Shown one piece after another: positions 1 through 5,498 of a stretch of 11,439 bases of DNA. Numbering within the stretch: the stretch's first letter is position 1; every line of letters starts with the position of its first letter. Under the pieces are notes generated by a model. That model searched no databases. It saw only the letters and a program-made list of their open reading frames with translations, and was not told where the DNA came from. Source of the DNA: Candidatus Bathyarchaeota archaeon (GTDB taxonomy: Archaea; Thermoproteota; Bathyarchaeia; 40CM-2-53-6; RBG-13-38-9); the NCBI GenBank assembly GCA_018396565.1, contig JAGTQO010000035.1:1-11439 (forward strand). Reading direction: 5' to 3'. The translations under genes and the position numbers were made by a program.

Positions 1-1
1 C

Positions 2-259
2 CCCGACATATGTCCAATATACTATTATGAAATGTTTCTTTTCGAGCAGGACGATCTGAAACTCGCCGAGATAGGGAAGAGATGCAGGAGCGGGGACCTC
101 CTATGTGGCGAGCATAAAGCCTCCCTAGCCCCTAAAGTAGAAAGGTTCCTGAAGGAGCATCAGAATAGAAGGGAGAAGGCGAAGGACATAGTATCTGAAT
201 GTTTCATAGATCCCTGCGATAGAGGCCTCCAAGCATCCCTTGGACTTGAAATGTTTTGA
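2..259 (+). CDS. trpS: Tryptophanyl-tRNA synthetase, C-terminal end (partial)
   Basis: The reading frame is open from the left window edge, so the gene starts outside. The visible 85 residues read through CPIYYYEMFLFEQDD, then a segment with RSGDLLCGEHKASL and FLKEHQNRREKAKDIV. This matches the C-terminal helical tail of archaeal/eukaryal-type TrpRS (Phe/Glu-Asp-Asp, K-L-x-E-I, 'SGdLLcGE', then a helix with 'EHQ-x-RRE-x-A'). TrpRS charges tRNA-Trp in the cytoplasm. The catalytic Rossmann domain with the HIGH and KMSKS signatures lies upstream and cannot be checked here. The ATG at 32 is internal, not a start. About 20 residues after the usual family end form a Cys-containing extension. The TGA stop overlaps the TTG start of the primase gene, implying co-transcription. 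Recognition rests on recalled family consensus. Confidence 0.82.
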   Translation, partial: PDICPIYYYEMFLFEQDDLKLAEIGKRCRSGDLLCGEHKASLAPKVERFLKEHQNRREKAKDIVSECFIDPCDRGLQASLGLEMF

Positions 260-1032
260 AGTATATTCTACCTGAAGGGTTGAGGTATTCAACCCTCAGC
301 GAGAGGAGAGACTTCTACAGGGATGAGTTTGACCTCAGTAGGGTTTCCAAATGGATCAGTAGACGTGCAGGCCACAACATATTCGCGGTGATAATTGGCC
401 GGCATACAAAGATCTATATGAAAAGGTTCAGTCGACATTTCTCCAAGACCATCATCATAGACGACTATAAAGGTCTGAACGATGTTAGGAGCCTCATCCT
501 GAAGTTTCTACCTGAATCCGTCTATTATGATAGGAATATTTATAGTCGGGCCGATGGGCCGTTGAGGATTTTAGGCCAGGAATTGGTTTTCGACCTGGAT
601 CCTGAAAACATAGTATGTCCGATCCATGGATCGTTAAAGGATAAGATGAGGCGTGGTCAGGGCTTGAGTTTCTGCGCCTTAGAGTTTAAGATGGTTAGGA
701 TGAAGACCGTGGAATTGTATGAGAGGCTAAGTAGCTTCTTCACAGATATTTCAGCGGTGTATTCAGGTAGGGGGTTCCACCTTCACATATTCGATCCTGA
801 GACCTTGGCTTGGAGTTTCCGTGAGAGGAGGATGTTGGCTTCGAAGATTAAACGGGAAGGTTACCCTATCGATGAGTGGGTTACGGCAGGCGGGATGCGG
901 CTTATCAGGCTACCGTACTCTCTCCACGGCATGGTCTCCAGAATAGTAACTCCGCTGACTTTTAGGCAGCTGGAGTGCTTCGACCCAGTCAATAGTCGAA
1001 TATGTATTCCAAAGTTTATCGGTGAGGGTTAA
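256..1032 (+). CDS. priS: DNA primase small (catalytic) subunit PriS, compact form
   Basis: Catalytic subunit of the archaeal PriS-PriL primase, which makes RNA/DNA primers at the replication fork. The archaeo-eukaryotic primase motifs are in order: the metal-binding DxD at D113/D115 (ELVFDLDPE), the nucleotide-binding SGRGFHLHIFD at 170-180 with H175 and H177, and D206 before the RLIRLPYSLHG segment (215-225), equivalent to the third catalytic Asp of human PRIM1. At 258 residues it is clearly shorter than the usual 320-350, so part of the helical subdomain appears to be missing. The zinc site also looks reduced: C121, H124 and C140 are visible, without the usual second Cys of a C-x-x-C pair. 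The start is a TTG overlapping the trpS stop by 4 bases; an in-frame stop at 247-249 excludes anything longer. No priL is in the window. A LigD-Pol-like AEP was considered, but the SLHG and RLIR motifs fit PriS better. Confidence 0.88.
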   Translation: MKYILPEGLRYSTLSERRDFYRDEFDLSRVSKWISRRAGHNIFAVIIGRHTKIYMKRFSRHFSKTIIIDDYKGLNDVRSLILKFLPESVYYDRNIYSRADGPLRILGQELVFDLDPENIVCPIHGSLKDKMRRGQGLSFCALEFKMVRMKTVELYERLSSFFTDISAVYSGRGFHLHIFDPETLAWSFRERRMLASKIKREGYPIDEWVTAGGMRLIRLPYSLHGMVSRIVTPLTFRQLECFDPVNSRICIPKFIGEG

Positions 1033-1238
1033 CGTCGGCGCGCGGTACTCTTACGTCTTGCAACTTTCTTCTTAGGCTTAGCCTTCTTCTTAGCGACCTT
1101 CCTCTTCGGCTTCGCAGCTGGCTTGGCTGGGACCTCAGGTGCTACGGCAGGTTTAGCCTCAGCCTCCCCTAAAACCTCACTCGCCTTAACCTCTCCCTTA
1201 CCATAATAGTATTTCTTCTTCTCCTCTGAAGGCTCCAT
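1029..1238 (-). CDS. Small Lys/Ala/Pro-rich basic protein, histone H1 tail-like
   Basis: A 69-residue protein with an acidic/aromatic head (MEPSEEKKKYYYGKGEV), an Ala/Pro/Glu linker and a strongly basic tail of KPKRK, KKKAKPKKK and RRKSTARRR. The second half is almost only K, R, A, P and V, like the C-terminal tail of histone H1 or bacterial H1-like proteins. This composition suggests nucleic-acid binding, but no fold is recognisable and no function can be named. ATG at 1238 is chosen; a TTG at 1241 immediately upstream is also open. GAGAGG upstream serves as ribosome binding site for either. It follows the AmrS-like gene with a 58-base gap and has its own plausible TATA box, so it may be transcribed alone. 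Its stop overlaps the priS stop from the opposite strand. Low-complexity composition could make the frame accidental, but the RBS, TATA box and tight fit between genes argue it is real. Confidence 0.68.
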   Translation of the reverse strand: MEPSEEKKKYYYGKGEVKASEVLGEAEAKPAVAPEVPAKPAAKPKRKVAKKKAKPKKKVARRKSTARRR

Positions 1239-1275
1239 CAAATCAGCCTCTCATAGATATAATAGTTAGGTACTT

Positions 1276-1283
1276 CAATAAAA
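1276..1283 (-). promoter_or_regulatory. Candidate TATA box for the basic protein gene
   Basis: On the minus strand the sequence reads TTTTATTG about 38 bases upstream of the ATG at 1238. The expected start of transcription, about 25 bases downstream, leaves a leader of roughly 15 bases that includes GAGAGG. This is position and composition evidence only. Confidence 0.3.
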
Positions 1284-1296
1284 GAGTGAGTGTTCT

Positions 1297-2322
1297 TCAT
1301 ATTTCAACTCCATCGATCTCTGCTCCACATTTGGGGCACCTCGAATCTCCGATCTTGTTCTCCAGGATCTCGTATCCGAACCTGCGTATCAGCCTCTCCC
1401 CGCAATTGTAGCAGTAAGTGTTCTCACCCTCATCGCCTGGAACATTCCCCACATATACGTATCTGAGACCGGCCTCTAAACCTATTCTCCTTGCCATTTT
1501 GAGGGTTGAGACCGGAGTTCTTGGCAGATCAAGTAGTCTATACATTGGGTAGAACTGTGAGACATGCCATGGAATCTCCTCACCCACACTCTTGATGAAG
1601 CCTGCTATGCTTCTAAGCTCATCCTCTGAGTCGTTCATGGTTGGTATGATCAGGGTTGTAACCTCAACCCATATCCCAAGTTCCCTGTGGAGTCTGATAT
1701 TGTCCAGGACAGGTTGGAGTCTAGCCCCACAGTTCTCCCTGTAGAAACTGTCTGAGAAACTCTTCAGGTCTATGTTCGCGGCGTGCAAGTATGGCTTTAT
1801 GGTTTTCAGGGCGTCCGCTGAAATGTATCCGTTCGTCACGAATATGTTCTTCAAACCTTCCCTACTCGCTATTCTAGCGGTATCGTAGGCGTACTCGTAG
1901 AATATTGTCGGTTCAGTGTATGTGTAGGATATGCTCTCGCACCTGTAACGTTTAGCTGCCTCGACAACCTCCTCTGGCGGAAGGCCCTCTCCAAATATTC
2001 TATTTTGGTCCCTCGGCATCTGGGATATCTCGTAGTTCTGGCAGTTTCTACATCTGAAGTTGCAGCCTACCGTTGATATAGAGTATGTAGATGTGCCTGG
2101 ATGAAAGTGGTATAGGGGCTTCTTCTCGACAGGGTCTATTCCAGTCGCGGCGACCTTACCGTATACCATGCTGTATAGTCTTCCGCCCTCATTTATTCTC
2201 ACTCCACATATTCCGGTCTTTCCATCTAATATTGTGCAGTAATGGTTGCATAATTCACATCTCACCTTAGACTCATCTATGGGAGTATAGAACATCGCCT
2301 CCCTCCTATCGGTATCAACCAT
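1297..2322 (-). CDS. amrS: AmrS-like radical SAM enzyme (AmmeMemoRadiSam family), copy 1
   Basis: A 341-residue radical SAM protein of the AmmeMemoRadiSam/AmrS type, related to pyruvate formate-lyase activating enzyme. Domains in order: an N-terminal four-Cys motif C22/C25/C29/C39 (CELCNHYC then GICG); a family segment EKKPLYHFHPG (66-76); the [4Fe-4S]-SAM motif C87-x3-C91-x2-C94 (CNFRCRNCQN); the SAM-binding barrel with SYTYTEPT (132-139), FVTNGY (161-166) and IDLKSF (184-189); and a C-terminal zinc ribbon C304/C307/C329/C332. Length is typical. The family occurs with AMMECR1 and Memo proteins, neither of which is here, and its substrate is not established. The ATG at 2322 has only a weak RBS. 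An ATG at 2295 (M10) has a very good GGAGG six bases upstream, but the family usually keeps the 'REA-x-FY' just before it, so the longer start is kept. It lies 39 bases after the phosphoesterase gene and may share its operon. Confidence 0.9.
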   Translation of the reverse strand: MVDTDRREAMFYTPIDESKVRCELCNHYCTILDGKTGICGVRINEGGRLYSMVYGKVAATGIDPVEKKPLYHFHPGTSTYSISTVGCNFRCRNCQNYEISQMPRDQNRIFGEGLPPEEVVEAAKRYRCESISYTYTEPTIFYEYAYDTARIASREGLKNIFVTNGYISADALKTIKPYLHAANIDLKSFSDSFYRENCGARLQPVLDNIRLHRELGIWVEVTTLIIPTMNDSEDELRSIAGFIKSVGEEIPWHVSQFYPMYRLLDLPRTPVSTLKMARRIGLEAGLRYVYVGNVPGDEGENTYCYNCGERLIRRFGYEILENKIGDSRCPKCGAEIDGVEI

Positions 2323-2361
2323 ATCTTGACCCTTCCTCTTCGATTGTGAAATGAGACTTAT

Positions 2362-2823
2362 TCATCTTGTCGTCTTCTTCTCGAAGAAGAGCCAGTTTTT
2401 AGGGTCTGTTCCAGGCCTGAGTTTTATGAGACAGTAATCTCCCTTCAACTTCTCTCCATGTATTCTGAATATTATCTTGTTCTTGTCGACCTCTATCGGT
2501 TCGAACGTCCCTCTATCCCAGACCTCAACCTTTCCAGCCCCATACTCTCCCTCAGGAATAACCCCCTCGAAGTCGGCATACTCTATTGGATGGTCCTCGG
2601 TTTGGACGGCGAGCCTCTTCAGGTTCGGCTGGGTTGGCGGGCCTTTCGGTAAAGCCCAACTCTTTAGAACCCCATCCATCTCAAGCCTCAGGTCATAGTG
2701 TAGGTGGGTTGCCTGGTGTCTCTGGATGACATATATTTTGCCGCCTTCGGATGGGGGTTTGGATCCCTTGGGTTCACCTGACCTTTCCAGGTTTCTCTTC
2801 GACCGGTACTCTTGCAGACTCAA
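2362..2823 (-). CDS. Stand-alone LigD-type DNA 3'-phosphoesterase (PE)
   Basis: Homologous to the phosphoesterase domain of bacterial LigD, found alone in several archaea. Such enzymes remove 3'-phosphate and 3'-ribonucleotide ends from primer-templates, leaving ligatable or extendable 3'-OH ends. The 153-residue product starts SLQEYRSKRNLERSGEP, the usual 'Y-x-x-KR-x-F-x-x-T/S-EP' opening, and carries all expected catalytic residues: H36 and H42/D44/R46 in RHQATHLHYDLRLEMDG, H78 in EDHPIEY and Y82, followed by FEGVIPEGEYGAGKVEVWD. The frame is open further upstream to 2955, but that part lies inside nth and reads as low-information sequence. The TTG at 2823 overlaps the nth TGA by 4 bases (TTGA), has AAGGGA eight bases upstream and fits the family N-terminus, so it is preferred. 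No ligase or polymerase domain is attached. Translational coupling to nth suggests a shared role in base-excision or strand-break repair. Confidence 0.9.
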   Translation of the reverse strand: MSLQEYRSKRNLERSGEPKGSKPPSEGGKIYVIQRHQATHLHYDLRLEMDGVLKSWALPKGPPTQPNLKRLAVQTEDHPIEYADFEGVIPEGEYGAGKVEVWDRGTFEPIEVDKNKIIFRIHGEKLKGDYCLIKLRPGTDPKNWLFFEKKTTR

Positions 2824-3494
2824 TCTTGAGATCCCTTGCCATATATTGACGCTGATGGGCATAACTTGTTTAGGTTGCATTGGCTGCATAGGGGTTTCCT
2901 TGCGTTGCATACTCTTCGGCCGTGCTCTATGAGTTGGTATGTGAATGGAAACCACAGGCTCTTCGGTACCTTACTCATCAGGTCTTGCTCGATCTTGTTT
3001 GGGTCGTTTGACTCTGTCAGGCCCAGCCTCCTGCTCACCCTTGCCACATGGGTGTCAACAGCTATTCCTTCGATGATGCCGTAGGCGTTCGACAATACTA
3101 TGTTGGCTGTCTTCCTGCCTACACCTGGTAAAGATGTGAGTTCAGCCATGGTCTTCGGGACTTGTGAGTTGAATTTCTCAACTATGATCCTGCAGGCGTC
3201 TCTGATGTTTTTGGATTTGGCCTTATAGAATCCTGTCGGCCTGATATCCTTCTCGAGCTCCTTCAAGCTGCTCTTCGCATAGTCCTCTGGGCTCCTATAT
3301 TTCTTGAATAAAGCTTCCGTGACCTTGTTCACCCTCTCGTCGGTACATTGGGCTGAGAGCATTGTTGCAATAAGAATCTCAAGTGGGTTCGTGAAGTTCA
3401 GGGCGACCTTGGCGTCTGGATAGGTTTTGGATAGGATGCTGAGGATCTCACTCAGCCTCCCACCCTCCCATCCCACCAGTCGACCCTCTGACAT
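2820..3494 (-). CDS. nth: Endonuclease III, DNA glycosylase/AP lyase
   Basis: Removes oxidised pyrimidines from DNA and nicks the abasic site by beta-elimination. The 224 residues match endonuclease III throughout: MLSAQCTDERVN (45-56) after the N-terminal helices, the helix-hairpin-helix LPGVGRKTANIVL (122-134) with the catalytic lysine K128, the catalytic aspartate D147 in VDTHVARVSRRLGL, and a [4Fe-4S] loop of C196-x6-C203-x2-C206-x5-C212 at the C-terminus. All key residues are intact and the length is normal. The ATG at 3494 has no Shine-Dalgarno sequence but sits about 24 bases below a TTTAACC element, so the message may be leaderless; the family core begins near residue 13. Its stop overlaps the start of the 3'-phosphoesterase gene. 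AP lyase leaves a blocked 3' end, which makes a neighbour that processes 3' ends meaningful. Confidence 0.95.
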   Translation of the reverse strand: MSEGRLVGWEGGRLSEILSILSKTYPDAKVALNFTNPLEILIATMLSAQCTDERVNKVTEALFKKYRSPEDYAKSSLKELEKDIRPTGFYKAKSKNIRDACRIIVEKFNSQVPKTMAELTSLPGVGRKTANIVLSNAYGIIEGIAVDTHVARVSRRLGLTESNDPNKIEQDLMSKVPKSLWFPFTYQLIEHGRRVCNARKPLCSQCNLNKLCPSASIYGKGSQD

Positions 3495-3513
3495 ATAGAC
3501 CAGTCAAATATTA

Positions 3514-3521
3514 GGTTAAAC
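3514..3521 (-). promoter_or_regulatory. Candidate TATA box for nth (leaderless message)
   Basis: Minus-strand GTTTAACC centred about 24 bases before the nth ATG, with no ribosome binding site between them. This spacing is what a leaderless archaeal transcript would show. It suggests nth-PE can be transcribed separately from the thioredoxin gene 98 bases upstream. Confidence 0.3.
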
Positions 3522-3592
3522 TTCTCTATCAAGTTTCTGTATTGATGAGGAACCACTTTTACATGTTATACTGATTCCTCCGTCTCAGGGTC

Positions 3593-4000
3593 CTAGACAT
3601 TAAGACTCGATAAATAACTGTTCAGGACGCTCTCTATTCTACTCTTAGGCGCTACCCCCACTATCTTGTCTACTAGATTTGAATCCTTGAATATCAGAAG
3701 TGTTGGTATACTCATCACCCCGAACCTGGCTGTGACAGCGGGGTTCTCATCGACATTCAGCTTGGTGAACAGAACCTTCCCAGCATACTCCTTTGCGAGC
3801 TGGTCTATTACCGGTGAGAGAACCATGCATGGCCCACACCATTCAGCCCAGAAGTCGACGATGACCAGCCTGTTCCTCCTTATAGTCTCATCGAAGGTCT
3901 CATCCGAAATCTTTATCGGCTCTGAAGGTGACCTCGACATCTCCATGAGCCTCTCCATCTTCCTGGCTTTTATAGCCTTCAGCTCATCATTCTCCTCCAT
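3593..4000 (-). CDS. trxA: Thioredoxin with N-terminal helical extension
   Basis: A cytoplasmic thiol-disulfide oxidoreductase. The thioredoxin fold spans about residues 29-135 with the redox motif WCGPC (C55, C58) after VDFWAEW, the buried VDEN segment (83-86) and the cis-proline P99 in SIPT, so the active site is complete. It differs from a minimal thioredoxin (about 105-110 residues) by a charged extension of about 28 residues, DELKAIKARKMERLMEM, predicted to form an amphipathic helix. The ATG at 4000 is preceded by GAGGT nine bases upstream and by a TTTAAA box, which supports the long form. It is the first gene of the minus-strand group that continues with nth, PE and an AmrS-like gene, and it is divergent from the DUF2905-like gene. 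A matching thioredoxin reductase is not in the window. The symbol is a generic family name. Confidence 0.93.
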   Translation of the reverse strand: MEENDELKAIKARKMERLMEMSRSPSEPIKISDETFDETIRRNRLVIVDFWAEWCGPCMVLSPVIDQLAKEYAGKVLFTKLNVDENPAVTARFGVMSIPTLLIFKDSNLVDKIVGVAPKSRIESVLNSYLSSLNV

Positions 4001-4050
4001 TTGAGAGCTACCTCTACCAGTTGTAAACCTTCTAGAATCATACTCAGTAA

Positions 4051-4060
4051 GATTTAAAGC
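4051..4060 (-). promoter_or_regulatory. Candidate TATA box for the thioredoxin gene
   Basis: Minus-strand GCTTTAAATC is close to the archaeal TATA consensus. A transcription start about 25 bases downstream would give a leader near 28 bases containing the GAGGT ribosome binding site of the thioredoxin gene. Confidence 0.42.
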
Positions 4061-4107
4061 CGATGCTTTATTGACCTAAAAATTTGAAGGTGGGACGGTC
4101 GACTGTA

Positions 4108-4115
4108 GGTTTATC
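4108..4115 (+). promoter_or_regulatory. Candidate TATA box for the DUF2905-like/AmrS2/M24 operon
   Basis: GGTTTATC lies about 45 bases before the TTG start at 4155, leaving room for a short leader with the GGGGTGG ribosome binding site. Another TTTATT at 4067-4072 is an alternative. Confidence 0.28.
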
Positions 4116-4154
4116 TCTGGGCTCTGAAAGACTTCTGGTAGGGGTGGCGAACGG

Positions 4155-4388
4155 TTGCCTGAGAACTACGAAGGATTCATAATAATAGGTTTGATCCTGA
4201 TAGTATTAGGATTCGTTTTGATAATGTTTCCCTTCGTCTCGAGACTCATCCCGACAATCGGTAAGCTCCCACCTATAATATGGTGGACATATAGGACAGA
4301 CAACTTCTACTTCGCCACATCACCGATCCTCATAATAATCTCCGTGGTCTCGATACTGCTCTTTATCCTCCAAAGATTCCTCAGATGA
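4155..4388 (+). CDS. DUF2905-like small two-helix membrane protein
   Basis: A 77-residue membrane protein with two hydrophobic segments, about residues 8-32 (FIIIGLILIVLGFVLIMFPF) and 53-73 (FATSPILIIISVVSILLFIL). They are joined by a loop with the signature IGKLPP, then aromatic residues and NFYFATSP. This arrangement (helix, 'iG-x-lPgDI', 'N-x-x-fyfP', helix) resembles DUF2905, a widespread family of unknown function. Here the usual P-G-D-I reads P-P-I-I, so it is a divergent member. The start is TTG; GGGGTGG lies about eight bases upstream and no in-frame ATG exists before the first helix, so TTG is accepted. Only 21 bases separate its stop from the ATG of the second AmrS-like gene, which points to one operon. 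Its function is unknown; a structural or membrane-anchoring role for the neighbouring enzymes is only a possibility. Confidence 0.75.
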   Translation: MPENYEGFIIIGLILIVLGFVLIMFPFVSRLIPTIGKLPPIIWWTYRTDNFYFATSPILIIISVVSILLFILQRFLR

Positions 4389-4409
4389 TTAACCTATGGA
4401 TGTCACCTA

Positions 4410-5471
4410 ATGGAGACTCTATTGAGCCAGCCGCAGGATCTGCTTGAAAGGCCTAATGTGCGTGAGGCCAGCCTATCCACCGTTGAGGGTGGGGCGACCA
4501 GATGCTTAACCTGTGAGAGAAGATGTATAATTTCCCCTGGCAAGGTTGGTTACTGCCGGACGAGGATAAATATTGAAGGGCGCCTCTACACCCTGATCTA
4601 TGGGGACATATCCTCCATCTCAATAAACCCAATTGAGAAGAAGCCCCTATACCACTTCTGGCCTGGAAGCAGGGCCTTAACTTTCGGATCATGGGGTTGC
4701 AATTTTCCATGTCCATGGTGTCAGAACAGTGAGTTGAGTAAAAGACCACCGAACCCCAAGACAGCAGAATACGTCAGCCCGCAGGACCTGCTCAAGATGC
4801 CTAAATCAAGATTTCAAGGAACATCCATCAGCTTCAACGAACCTACGTTGATGCTTGAGTATGCCCTAGACCTATTCCCTCTAGCCAAGAGAATGGGCCT
4901 ATACAACACCTATGTCTCGAACGGTTACATGACAACTTCAGCCCTACGCAAGTTGAGTGATGCTGGACTCGACGCTGTGAAGTTCGATGTCAAAGGCGGC
5001 TTCGAATCTGTCAGGAAGTACTGTGAGGCTGATGTTGGAGTGGTTTGGAGGAACGTGAAGTCTTCGATAAGTATGGGGATGCATGTTGAGATTGTCACCC
5101 TCATCATTCCAAGGATCAACGATGACGTTGAAGCCGTTACTGAGATTGTTAGGGAGCATTTAAGATACGCCGGCCCTGAGACACCTCTACACTTCTCAAG
5201 ATTCTATCCAAGCTACATGATGATGGACCGAAAGGCCACACCTATTGAGTCTCTCGAGAAGGCATACTTAATAGCCAAGAGGGAAGGTGTAGAATATGTT
5301 TATCTCGGCAATTGCCCAGGGCACAAGTATGAAAACACTTATTGTCCCAGGTGCGGGGAACTCTTGATTGAACGTTACCTCTTCGACATAGTCGATTACA
5401 GACTCGGCGCAGAAAATTCTTGTCCAGCATGCGGTGAGGATATCCCTATCACCGGACGGTTCGGAACCTGA
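4410..5471 (+). CDS. AmrS-like radical SAM enzyme, divergent copy 2
   Basis: A 353-residue radical SAM protein with the same layout as the other AmrS-like gene: N-terminal cysteines C32/C35/C39/C49, the family segment IEKKPLYHFWPGS (75-87), the cluster motif C97-x3-C101-x2-C104 (CNFPCPWCQN), the barrel with SFNEPT (141-146), YVSNGY (168-173) and VKFDVKG (190-196), and a C-terminal zinc ribbon C312/C315/C338/C341. It differs in an N-terminal extension of about 17 residues, in SFNEPT replacing SYTYTEPT and in the proline-rich cluster loop, so it is a paralogue or subfamily rather than a recent duplicate. Substrate unknown; no AMMECR1 or Memo gene is nearby. The ATG at 4410 has only a weak upstream GGATG, and coupling to the gene before may help. 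It is 27 bases upstream of an M24 peptidase gene, so a peptide or protein substrate is a reasonable guess, not a demonstration. Confidence 0.87.
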   Translation: METLLSQPQDLLERPNVREASLSTVEGGATRCLTCERRCIISPGKVGYCRTRINIEGRLYTLIYGDISSISINPIEKKPLYHFWPGSRALTFGSWGCNFPCPWCQNSELSKRPPNPKTAEYVSPQDLLKMPKSRFQGTSISFNEPTLMLEYALDLFPLAKRMGLYNTYVSNGYMTTSALRKLSDAGLDAVKFDVKGGFESVRKYCEADVGVVWRNVKSSISMGMHVEIVTLIIPRINDDVEAVTEIVREHLRYAGPETPLHFSRFYPSYMMMDRKATPIESLEKAYLIAKREGVEYVYLGNCPGHKYENTYCPRCGELLIERYLFDIVDYRLGAENSCPACGEDIPITGRFGT

Positions 5472-5498
5472 AGTTTTGGTGAGGAGGAGTCTCAACTT

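Noticed and set aside
2824..2955. An N-terminal extension of 44 residues on the phosphoesterase, starting at ATG 2955
   Set aside because: It lies inside nth in another frame, does not match the PE family, and the TTG at 2823 gives the expected N-terminus, a ribosome site and a 4-base overlap.
3547..3580. GAGGAA/TTCCTC inverted repeat between thioredoxin and nth as a terminator hairpin
   Set aside because: Stem of only six bases with a 22-base loop and no T tract in the right place on the minus strand.
3666..4004. A 112-codon plus-strand frame opposite thioredoxin
   Set aside because: Thioredoxin on the other strand is unambiguous (WCGPC, cis-Pro), and this frame has no family resemblance.
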